Shown here: positions 6,446 through 12,133 of the stretch, in pieces
Layout: every line of letters starts with the position of its first letter
Position numbering within the stretch: position 1 is the stretch's first letter
Origin: BM509 sp036396915
GTDB lineage: Bacteria; Desulfobacterota; Desulfuromonadia; Desulfuromonadales; Geopsychrobacteraceae
Direction of reading: 5' to 3'
Length of the DNA: 12,133 bases
NCBI GenBank assembly: GCA_036396915.1
Contig: DASWJX010000020.1
Location: 1-12,133, forward strand
Position numbers and translations under genes: made by a program
The notes under the pieces: generated by a model
The model's input: only the letters and a program-made list of their open reading frames with translations
The model's database searches: none
What the model was told of the DNA's origin: nothing

Positions 6446-7537
6446 ATGCTGGAGCAGGAAAAATTCATGACCGCCTTCTACCGCGAAAAACTGTCTCCAC
6501 CCGCGGTGCTGACCTTGGCCGTCACCGATGCCTGCAATCTGCGCTGTGCGCATTGCTGGGTTGATGCGGGACCGGCCGCGGCCGCGACCTGGGTGGCTAC
6601 GCCCGCGGCCCGGCGGGTCATTGAGGAGTTTTCCGCGCGCGGCGGGACAACCCTGCGGCTGACCGGCGGTGAGCCGCTGCTGCATCCCGACTGGCTCGCA
6701 TTGCTGAGGATCGGCGCTGATGCGGGCTTGCAGCTGCTGCTGCAAACCAACGGCATGTTGTTGCGCGATGACCATCTGCGTGCCCTGCAAGAGCTTGAGC
6801 CGGCGGGACTGACCATCCAGATCAGCCTCGACGGAGCGACCGCCGCCGCTCATGATCTGGTGCGCGGGGCAGGGGCTTACGATCAGGCGCTGCAGGGGAT
6901 CGGGCGTCTGGTCGACTCCGGCTTCGCTCAGGATATTGCCCTGTTCTTTACCGAGATGCGACATAACCTGCACGAACTTCCGGACCTGCTGCGGCTGGCG
7001 GACCGGCTCGGGGTCGGCTCGCTCAGCAGCGGTTCCCTGGTCGTTTGCGGACGGGCCAGGGCAGAACATGGCATCGCTCCGCCCGATCCCGAACAGTATC
7101 CGCCGCTGCTGCGGCGTTTCGCCGAGGATCTCCGCTTCCGGCAGCTCTACGCCAGGCTCGGTACGGTGGCGGCGCTGGAATGGTGCAGTTCGGCAACCTC
7201 CCGGCATGGTTGCGACTTGGCCAAAACCCCCTACCTGACGGCAAAGGGGGTGCTGTATCCCTGTCTGTTGTGCCATGCCGAGGATTATTCCGTAGCAGGC
7301 GTATTCGAGAAGGGACTTTCCGCCGCGCTGCTCGAAGCGATCCCGCTCTGGTCGGCGTTGCAGGCGATCAGTCAGCGCCGGGCTGCCGCGATCCCCGAAT
7401 GCCGGGACTGCGCCCTGTCCGAGAGTTGCGCCGGCGGCTGCATGGGGCGCGCCTGGGGCAGCTTCGGTGCTTTTATGGTGGCGGAAGATCGCTGTCGGCA
7501 ACGGCGGATGGTGGCGGATTGGAAGGAAAAATCCTGA
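6446..7537 (+). CDS. Radical SAM protein with SPASM domain
   Basis: The 363-residue protein begins its SAM domain with CNLRCAHCW (C30, C34, C37), the CX3CX2C site for the [4Fe-4S] cluster that cleaves S-adenosylmethionine, followed by LTGGEPLLHP (72-81). The C-terminal SPASM region matches C-x11-G-x4-C (C256, G268, C273) and C-x2-C-x5-C-x3-C (C319, C322, C328, C332), with C276 and C350, enough for two auxiliary clusters. This family includes peptide modifiers (PqqE, MftC), sulfatase maturases and heme-pathway enzymes (NirJ/AhbD type). No precursor peptide is visible beside it, so the substrate is open. The start is placed at 6446 because AAGGAG lies 8 nt upstream; ATG 6407 is upstream of that site, and ATG 6467 is also possible. 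It lies 199 nt after the regulator gene and upstream of the major alcohol dehydrogenase. Confidence 0.88.
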   Translation: MLEQEKFMTAFYREKLSPPAVLTLAVTDACNLRCAHCWVDAGPAAAATWVATPAARRVIEEFSARGGTTLRLTGGEPLLHPDWLALLRIGADAGLQLLLQTNGMLLRDDHLRALQELEPAGLTIQISLDGATAAAHDLVRGAGAYDQALQGIGRLVDSGFAQDIALFFTEMRHNLHELPDLLRLADRLGVGSLSSGSLVVCGRARAEHGIAPPDPEQYPPLLRRFAEDLRFRQLYARLGTVAALEWCSSATSRHGCDLAKTPYLTAKGVLYPCLLCHAEDYSVAGVFEKGLSAALLEAIPLWSALQAISQRRAAAIPECRDCALSESCAGGCMGRAWGSFGAFMVAEDRCRQRRMVADWKEKS

Positions 7538-7756
7538 TTTTTTCACCTCCCGCGATTTTTTTCTTTAATCTGTTCCCCGTCACGCCTTGATATCGCGGCA
7601 AAATTCCCCAGTGTGGATATTCTCCATAGTGCCGGAATCCGCTTATTCCCGTCTTTTCCCGTAAAAGTGTTTCCTTCCTCCCCAGGTTTTCCTTCGGTCT
7701 GGGCCTTGATTCCACGAAAAACCCACTAACTAGCTATTTTAAAACAGTGTTCTTGC
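7538..7756. promoter_or_regulatory. Upstream regulatory part of the second ADH promoter region
   Basis: No gene is seen here. The stretch begins with T-rich sequence after the radical SAM stop (no stem, so not a convincing terminator), then the activator dyad at 7609-7631, a short repeat GGAAT/ATTCC near 7634-7649, and an AT-rich segment (7735-7748) between dyad and promoter that could be bent by a DNA-bending protein such as IHF; no clear IHF consensus was found. Confidence 0.35.
7609..7631 (+). promoter_or_regulatory. Candidate activator dyad upstream of the second ADH
   Basis: CAGTGTGG (7609-7616), 7 nt, CCATAGTG (7624-7631) is an imperfect inverted repeat of the size bound by NtrC-type dimers. 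Its centre is about 164 nt upstream of the predicted start of the sigma-54 promoter at 7757-7773. The same half-sites and spacing recur at 6290-6312. Confidence 0.5.
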
Positions 7757-7773
7757 TTGGCATCCTGCTTGCT
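7757..7773 (+). promoter_or_regulatory. Sigma-54 promoter of the major alcohol dehydrogenase
   Basis: TTGGCATCCTGCTTGCT has GG at 7759-7760 and GC at 7771-7772, exactly 10 nt apart, with the full TTGGCA and TTGCT blocks of the consensus. Transcription should start near 7784, giving a leader of about 195 nt. Confidence 0.8.
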
Positions 7774-7928
7774 ATAACAATTTGGCAGGTTGTTGACGAG
7801 CCTTGGTGACACAGAGTTCTGCGCAATCTATTGAAGGGCAAGCAGTTCGCTAAAACGAAGTTATTGGATTGTTGCTTCAGCGTCGAAGTCGAATGCAATC
7901 CATGGCCAACGGTCCAGCCAACTCACAG

Positions 7929-7956
7929 GTACTCAAGACAGATGAGGCTTGAGTAC
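7929..7956 (+). promoter_or_regulatory. Perfect 9-bp stem-loop just before the ADH ribosome binding site
   Basis: GTACTCAAG (7929-7937) and CTTGAGTAC (7948-7956) are perfect inverted copies around a 10-nt loop. The stem ends 8 nt before the AGGAGG Shine-Dalgarno (7965-7970). It lies inside the predicted leader, so it may stabilise the mRNA, tune translation, or bind a protein. Confidence 0.55.
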
Positions 7957-7978
7957 AAACCAACAGGAGGAAGTACCC

Positions 7979-9184
7979 ATGTCGCACAACAAAGATGTCA
8001 AACGAACCCTCAAGAATGAAAGACTCGAGTACCCGATCAAAATGATGCATGCCTATCCGTCGGTCAACGTCGGCTGGGGGGCACACACGATGGTCGGCAA
8101 TGATGCCAGAACGCTGGGCATGACCAACGCCCTGATCGTAACCACCGGCCTGCGCGGTACCGGCATTGTCGAGACCATCCAGGGCGTGCTGAAAGCCGTC
8201 GGTGTTGAATCCGAAGTGTTCTCCGGCGTAACCCCGAACCCGAAAGACCATGAAGTCATGGCCGGCGCCAAGGTTCTGGCCTCGGGCAAATTTGACGGAC
8301 TGATCAGCCTGGGTGGTGGTAGCTCGCACGACGCCTGTAAAGCCATCAAGCTGGTTCACAGCCATGACGGTCAGGATGTCCGGACCTTCGAAGGCGCCTT
8401 CAAGGCCACCAAGGCCAACACCATCCCTCAGCTGGCGATCAATACCACCTCGGGAACCGGTTCTGAGGTCTCCTGCTTCTCGATCATCAACCACACCGAC
8501 AAAAAGTACAAGATGGCCCTGTTTGATCCCAACTGTACCCCCAGCAAGTCGATCAACGACCCGTTGATCCATCAGTGTATGCCTGGCGACCTCGCCGCCT
8601 ACACCGGTATGGACGCGCTGGCTCACGGCGTTGAGGCGATCACCTCGCGACTGGGTGTGGTCTCGGCCTATGGTCCCGGCCTGAGCGCAATTTCGCTGAT
8701 CTTCGGCAACCTGCGTCAATCGTCGATGAACCGTAACAACGACAAAGCGGTCGAGGCGATGGTCTGGGCCGAAATGGCCGCCGCCTACAGCTTCAACAGC
8801 GCCGGTCTCGGTCTGATCCACAGCATGGCCCACGCCCTGGGCGGCATGTACGATGCGCCGCACGGTCTGTGTAACGCCATCGGCCTCGGTCCGGTCATGT
8901 CGTTCAACCTGCCGGCCTGCCCCGAGCGCTTCAAGATGATGGCACAGGCTGCCGGCATCGACACCAGCGGCATGTCCGACATGAAAGCCGGCGAAGCCTT
9001 CATCCAGGCTTGTCTGGACCTGAAAGCCGACCTCGGCATCACCAAGACCTTCAGCGATCTCGGTCTGCTCGAAAAAGATATCGAAGGGCTGTCACGCTTC
9101 TCGGTCAACGATATCTGTACCGAAGGCAACCCGACCGATACCGGTCTGCAGGACATGATCGGCATCTTCAAGCAGTGCATGTAG
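7979..9184 (+). CDS. Iron-containing alcohol dehydrogenase, probable main catabolic enzyme
   Basis: This 401-residue protein is a complete group III Fe-dependent alcohol dehydrogenase oxidising a primary alcohol to the aldehyde with NAD(P) in the cytoplasm. The nucleotide-binding LGGGSSHDACK lies at 111-121, TSGTGSEVSCF at 157-167, and the metal ligands D212, H216, H281 and H295 are present with H285. It differs from the ErcA-like neighbour in its N-terminus and in the GLGLIHSMAHALGGMYDAPHGLCNA region, which resembles methanol/ethanol dehydrogenases of anaerobes. AGGAGG 8 nt upstream of ATG 7979 fixes the start; an earlier in-frame start at 7949 lacks such a site and falls within the hairpin. 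Codons are strongly biased to C-ending forms, more than in the neighbours, suggesting high expression. It has its own sigma-54 promoter and a strong hairpin after the stop. Ethanol as substrate is inference. Confidence 0.93.
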   Translation: MSHNKDVKRTLKNERLEYPIKMMHAYPSVNVGWGAHTMVGNDARTLGMTNALIVTTGLRGTGIVETIQGVLKAVGVESEVFSGVTPNPKDHEVMAGAKVLASGKFDGLISLGGGSSHDACKAIKLVHSHDGQDVRTFEGAFKATKANTIPQLAINTTSGTGSEVSCFSIINHTDKKYKMALFDPNCTPSKSINDPLIHQCMPGDLAAYTGMDALAHGVEAITSRLGVVSAYGPGLSAISLIFGNLRQSSMNRNNDKAVEAMVWAEMAAAYSFNSAGLGLIHSMAHALGGMYDAPHGLCNAIGLGPVMSFNLPACPERFKMMAQAAGIDTSGMSDMKAGEAFIQACLDLKADLGITKTFSDLGLLEKDIEGLSRFSVNDICTEGNPTDTGLQDMIGIFKQCM

Positions 9185-9205
9185 TGACTGGCTGATCCAT
9201 TGAGT

Positions 9206-9250
9206 GCCGCTGGCCCCGCAAAAGATTGATCTTTTGCGGTGGTCAGCGGC
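9206..9250 (+). terminator. Long hairpin after the alcohol dehydrogenase
   Basis: CCGCAAAAGAT (9216-9226) and ATCTTTTGCGG (9229-9239) are perfect inverted copies, and the flanks GCCGCTG and CAGCGGC extend the stem to about 20 pairs with small interruptions. It starts 21 nt after the stop codon. The sequence after it is not a pure T-run (CTCTTGG), so it may act as terminator, 3' mRNA protector, or both. Confidence 0.7.
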
Positions 9251-9311
9251 CTCTTGGTCGACCGCCGCCACCCCTGCATGACTCACTTAACATCAGTATG
9301 GAAAGGTCAGT

Positions 9312-10223
9312 ATGGTTAGTACGATTACCCAACAAGCGGTTAGCGATTTTCTTAAGGCCGGGGGTTATATCGCCGATGAAGCCATCGCCACCGCGGTTTT
9401 TCTGGCCATCCGCATGGAGAAACCGATCCTGATCGAAGGCCCGCCGGGGGTCGGCAAGACCGGTCTGGCCAAGGCCCTCTCTTCAACCCTCGATTTTCCC
9501 CTGGTGCGACTGCAGTGTTACGAAGGGATCGACGAGGGCAAGGCACTCTACGATTGGGAGTACGGCAAGCAGTTGCTCTATACCCAATTGCTCCGCACCC
9601 AGCTTGACAACTACCTCTCGGTATCGGCTGATCTGCGCGAAGCCGTCGAGCGTCTTTCCGCCGAAGAGAGCCTGTTTTTTTCCGAAAACTTTCTGGTCCA
9701 GCGTCCGGTTCTGCGCAGTTTCCTGTCGAAGAAGCGTTCGCTGTTGCTGATCGATGAAATCGACCGTGCCGACGATGAGTTCGAGGCGCTGCTGCTGGAG
9801 TGTCTCAGCGATTTTCAAGTCTCGATCCCCGAAATGGGCGTGATCGAGGCCAAGCGCAAGCCGCTGGTGATCCTGACCAGTAACGGCACGCGGATGATCT
9901 CCGACGCCTTGCGTCGGCGTTGCCTCTTCCTCTATATCGGTTATCCCGAACTGGAGCGTGAAGTCGCGATCGTGCGAGCCAAGTTCCCCGACCTGTGCGA
10001 GGATCTCGCCCGCCAGATGGTGGAATTTCTGCGCAAGACCCGCGAACTGAATCTGCGCAAACCGCCGAGTGTCTCCGAAACCCTTGACTGGGCCCAGGTC
10101 CTTTCCATTCTGAAGGCCAACCAGCTGACATCCGAGGTGGTTGCCGGTACCGTCGGTGTGATTGCCAAACATCAGACCGACCTGCAGAAGATCACGGAAC
10201 TGGCTACCCAGGAATTGAGCTAG
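9312..10223 (+). CDS. MoxR-family AAA+ ATPase
   Basis: The 303-residue protein has Walker A GPPGVGKT at 43-50, Walker B LLLIDEID at 144-151, sensor-1 LTSNGTR (188-194) and the arginines of ALRRRCLF (199-206). The arrangement is that of MoxR ATPases, chaperones that work with VWA-domain partners to insert metals or cofactors or to activate enzyme complexes; CoxD is an example in carbon monoxide dehydrogenase maturation. Its partner, a CoxE-like VWA gene, starts 2 nt after its stop. An AAGG site lies 8 nt upstream of the start. It follows the hairpin after the alcohol dehydrogenase, so it is either a weak read-through extension of that unit or starts from an unseen promoter. The target enzyme is unknown; a dehydrogenase of this locus is a reasonable guess. 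Confidence 0.9.
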   Translation: MVSTITQQAVSDFLKAGGYIADEAIATAVFLAIRMEKPILIEGPPGVGKTGLAKALSSTLDFPLVRLQCYEGIDEGKALYDWEYGKQLLYTQLLRTQLDNYLSVSADLREAVERLSAEESLFFSENFLVQRPVLRSFLSKKRSLLLIDEIDRADDEFEALLLECLSDFQVSIPEMGVIEAKRKPLVILTSNGTRMISDALRRRCLFLYIGYPELEREVAIVRAKFPDLCEDLARQMVEFLRKTRELNLRKPPSVSETLDWAQVLSILKANQLTSEVVAGTVGVIAKHQTDLQKITELATQELS

Positions 10224-10225
10224 TC

Positions 10226-11635
10226 GTGGAACGGATCGTCACCCAATTTGTTGCCGCCCTGCGTGAAAACGGGATTCGGGTATCGCCCGGCGAAACTCTG
10301 GATGCGGTTCAGGCCCTGGCGTTGTCGAGGGTGGAAGGGCGCAAGGCCTCCCGCGCCCTGCTGCGGCTGACCCTGGTAAAAAACGTTAATGACATTCCGA
10401 CCTTCAATGAGGTTTTCAACCGCTTTTTCAGTCGCTTCCAGTTTGTTGATCCGCAGGCCGATCTGCCGGCGCTGATGGATGCGGCGATCACTGAGATGGA
10501 AGGGGAATTCACCTACCTGAACGAACGGCAGGATGACGACCACGACGAGCCCGGCCCCCTGATCAAGCTCGACAGCGAGATCAGTCCCGAAGACCTGGCC
10601 GAGCTGAAAAGCCTGTCGGAGATCGACCCGGACGATACCGACGGCACGGAAATGCAGGTGCAGATGAAGGGCTATCGCGGCAAGGCACAAAAGCCGCCTC
10701 GCCCGACCCGGCGTTATACCCAGAATCCGCTCACCATCGATCTGAGCAAGGGCAACAGCTACGCCGACAGCGTCACCTTCAGCCCTGAAGAACAGGCCGC
10801 GATGCAGGATGTCGTCTCCAGGATGATGCTGCGCCTGCGTAAAGACATGAAGCGCATGAAGAACAATCAGCATCGCGGCAAACTGCATGTCATCAGAACC
10901 ATTCAGAAAAATTACCGTAACGATATGGTGCCGTTTCAGGTGATCATGCGCCGCAAGCGGCGGGAAAAACCGCGCCTGGTGGTCCTGTGCGACGTCAGCT
11001 ATTCGGTCAGCCATGCTTCGCGCTTCATGCTGCTCCTGCTCCACACACTGCATAATCAACTGCTCGATGTCCGCAGTTTCATCTATAACCGCGACCTGGC
11101 CGAGATTACCGAGATGCTGGCCAATATGCCGGTCAACGATCTGATGGAAACCATCGATACCGGCGACATCGTCGATCTCGACGAGAACAGCAGCTTCGGT
11201 CAGGTGTTCCTCAAGTTCAAAAAAGACCATCTGGAAAACCTGCGCGGCCGACCGGCCTTTATCATCCTGGGCGACGCACGCAACAACTACGATGAGGCCA
11301 ACGACTGGGTACTCGACGAAATCCGCGAAAAATCCCGCTACATGCTCTGGCTGACCCCGGAGGACCGTGAAACCTGGAGTCGCGGCGACTGCCTGATGGA
11401 CCTCTACGGCTCCTATTGCGACAAGGTGGAAGTGGTGAAAACCGTCGATGATCTGAGCCTGGTGGTCGAAGACCTGTTGCGCGATATCTACGCCGACCAG
11501 GCCCATCCGATCGACCGAAAACTGCTGCGCGAAGCCAAGGCGGCGCAAAGTTACGACCCGGCGGATTACTATCGCCGCGGCTCAAGCGAGAGCAGCGCAC
11601 CGGCTTTCGACCCCGAGGGGCGCAAGCACTGGTGA
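10226..11635 (+). CDS. CoxE-like VWA domain protein, partner of the MoxR ATPase
   Basis: This 469-residue protein has an N-terminal helical part (about 1-100), a very acidic linker (about 103-140), a basic stretch before the domain (RRKRREKPR) and a C-terminal von Willebrand A domain (about 249-425). The metal-ion adhesion site DVSYS is at 256-260 and a further acidic element is ILGDARNN at 347-354. The layout matches CoxE-type VWA proteins that act with MoxR ATPases. The start is GTG at 10226, two nt after the MoxR stop, giving near-certain coupling; ATG codons downstream would cut into the conserved N-terminus. No signal peptide or membrane helix is present, so the pair works in the cytoplasm. 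A small cysteine-rich gene follows after 29 nt. Confidence 0.88.
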   Translation: MERIVTQFVAALRENGIRVSPGETLDAVQALALSRVEGRKASRALLRLTLVKNVNDIPTFNEVFNRFFSRFQFVDPQADLPALMDAAITEMEGEFTYLNERQDDDHDEPGPLIKLDSEISPEDLAELKSLSEIDPDDTDGTEMQVQMKGYRGKAQKPPRPTRRYTQNPLTIDLSKGNSYADSVTFSPEEQAAMQDVVSRMMLRLRKDMKRMKNNQHRGKLHVIRTIQKNYRNDMVPFQVIMRRKRREKPRLVVLCDVSYSVSHASRFMLLLLHTLHNQLLDVRSFIYNRDLAEITEMLANMPVNDLMETIDTGDIVDLDENSSFGQVFLKFKKDHLENLRGRPAFIILGDARNNYDEANDWVLDEIREKSRYMLWLTPEDRETWSRGDCLMDLYGSYCDKVEVVKTVDDLSLVVEDLLRDIYADQAHPIDRKLLREAKAAQSYDPADYYRRGSSESSAPAFDPEGRKHW

Positions 11636-11664
11636 TTGCAGAGGCTGGGAAAAGGGAAAAGATC

Positions 11665-11907
11665 ATGAGTTGCGACAGCTCAAAACATATGTGTGTCCTC
11701 AAGGAGCAGGGGCTGGATGACTGTATCGAGACCCTGTCGGATAAGCCGGTTGTCGAATGCCGGCATTGCGGGGCCAGGGCGAACAGCATCAGAAATATCT
11801 GCGCCGCTCATTTCGGCGAGCGGGCGCCCGACGGCGAAGGTGGCCAGGGCCTGATCGGACCCGCCGGGGCGGGCACGCCGCCTGCGAGCGCTGAAAAGCC
11901 AGCGTAA
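11665..11907 (+). CDS. Small cysteine-rich protein of unknown function
   Basis: This 80-residue protein starts at ATG 11665, with a purine-rich AAAAGGGAAAAG upstream. I do not recognise a named family. It contains six cysteines (C3, C10, C20, C32, C35, C46) and a CRHCG-x10-CAAH motif (C32, C35, C46, H49) that could hold one zinc or iron ion. The N-terminal half looks folded; the tail after about residue 52 is Gly/Pro/Ala-rich and probably disordered. It sits 29 nt after the CoxE-like gene on the same strand and probably ends that operon. A role as metal or cluster carrier for the MoxR/VWA pair is conceivable but unproved. An upstream in-frame codon at 11632 overlaps the previous gene and has no good ribosome site. 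Confidence 0.7.
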   Translation: MSCDSSKHMCVLKEQGLDDCIETLSDKPVVECRHCGARANSIRNICAAHFGERAPDGEGGQGLIGPAGAGTPPASAEKPA

Positions 11908-11949
11908 CTCTTCACCACGCACCCCCATGCCGCCTCCCCGAGTGGCACA

Positions 11950-11961
11950 CCCCCCCCCCCC
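11950..11961. repeat. Homopolymer of 12 C
   Basis: Twelve consecutive C residues lie in the intergenic stretch after the small cysteine-rich gene. Such tracts are prone to slippage and to sequencing or assembly error. No gene nearby places it in a coding frame, so phase variation is not supported. Confidence 0.9.
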
Positions 11962-12061
11962 TGAAAAGGCCGGCGCTAACGGTACCCCGGCGTGACAAGC
12001 GATGACGAGCGCGATCTTCTGTTGCTGGCGCCGGTGGTGGATATTGCACGACGGAGGGGGG

Positions 12062-12133
12062 TATAATAATAGTCTATGACTGAAGCGCACGAACCGGGAC
12101 GGTCCCGTTGACCCGCTTCGGCCGGGACGAAAA
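12062..12133 (+). ncRNA. Possible structured RNA or leader cut by the window edge
   Basis: A perfect -10 box TATAAT (12062-12067) lacks a well-spaced -35. Just downstream GAAGCG (12082-12087) pairs with CGCTTC (12114-12119), enclosing a hairpin CGGGA/TCCCG (12095-12099, 12103-12107). A competing pair CCCG (12112-12115) / CGGG (12123-12126) could switch the fold. I could not assign a known RNA family, and the element is truncated. Confidence 0.3.

Noticed and set aside
6276..6470. 64-codon plus-strand ORF between the regulator and radical SAM genes
   Set aside because: It starts with GTG without a Shine-Dalgarno, has low-complexity composition and overlaps the candidate dyad and the start of the radical SAM gene.
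7831..8019. 62-codon ORF in the ADH leader as a precursor peptide for the radical SAM enzyme
   Set aside because: It has no ribosome site, overlaps the ADH start in another frame, and lacks the typical leader/core features of known precursors.
12044..12067. TTGCAC as the -35 partner of TATAAT
   Set aside because: The spacer is only 12 nt, too short for a sigma-70 promoter.

Overview
The window reads as a chromosomal segment of a Gram-negative, sigma-54-using, anaerobic-type bacterium. It most resembles the Desulfuromonadales (Pelobacter/Desulfuromonas/Geobacter relatives), judged from the gene families and GC-rich codon style; this assignment is inference, with no search run. No mobile element, CRISPR array, tRNA or rRNA gene was seen.

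Left arm, minus strand (1-2027): a DUF4242 protein, a six-helix AmiS/UreI-like inner-membrane channel and an outer-membrane porin that runs off the left edge. They lie downstream of a near-consensus sigma-54 promoter (2011-2027). Two terminator-like hairpins separate the channel from the porin. Divergent to this, on the plus strand (2396-6246), a second sigma-54 promoter precedes an operon with 1-nt gene overlaps: an ErcA-like iron-dependent alcohol dehydrogenase, a soluble PAS histidine kinase and an NtrC-family sigma-54 activator.

Middle (6247-9250): an orphan radical SAM/SPASM protein, then a 441-nt regulatory gap with a third sigma-54 promoter (7757-7773), a 9-bp hairpin just before the ribosome binding site, and a second iron-dependent alcohol dehydrogenase that looks highly expressed, closed by a long hairpin. 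Right arm (9312-11907): a MoxR AAA+ ATPase, a CoxE-like VWA protein and a small cysteine-rich protein. The last 60 bases hold a possible structured RNA.

Working model (inference): the ErcA-like dehydrogenase and the kinase sense an alcohol or its oxidation state, the activator drives the three sigma-54 promoters, and the regulon supplies the main dehydrogenase plus outer- and inner-membrane passage for the substrate. A shared dyad, TGKGG-N7-CCAYA, occurs upstream of both dehydrogenase promoters and just after the activator gene, and is a candidate activator site. The radical SAM protein and the MoxR/CoxE pair may mature an enzyme or cofactor of the same pathway.
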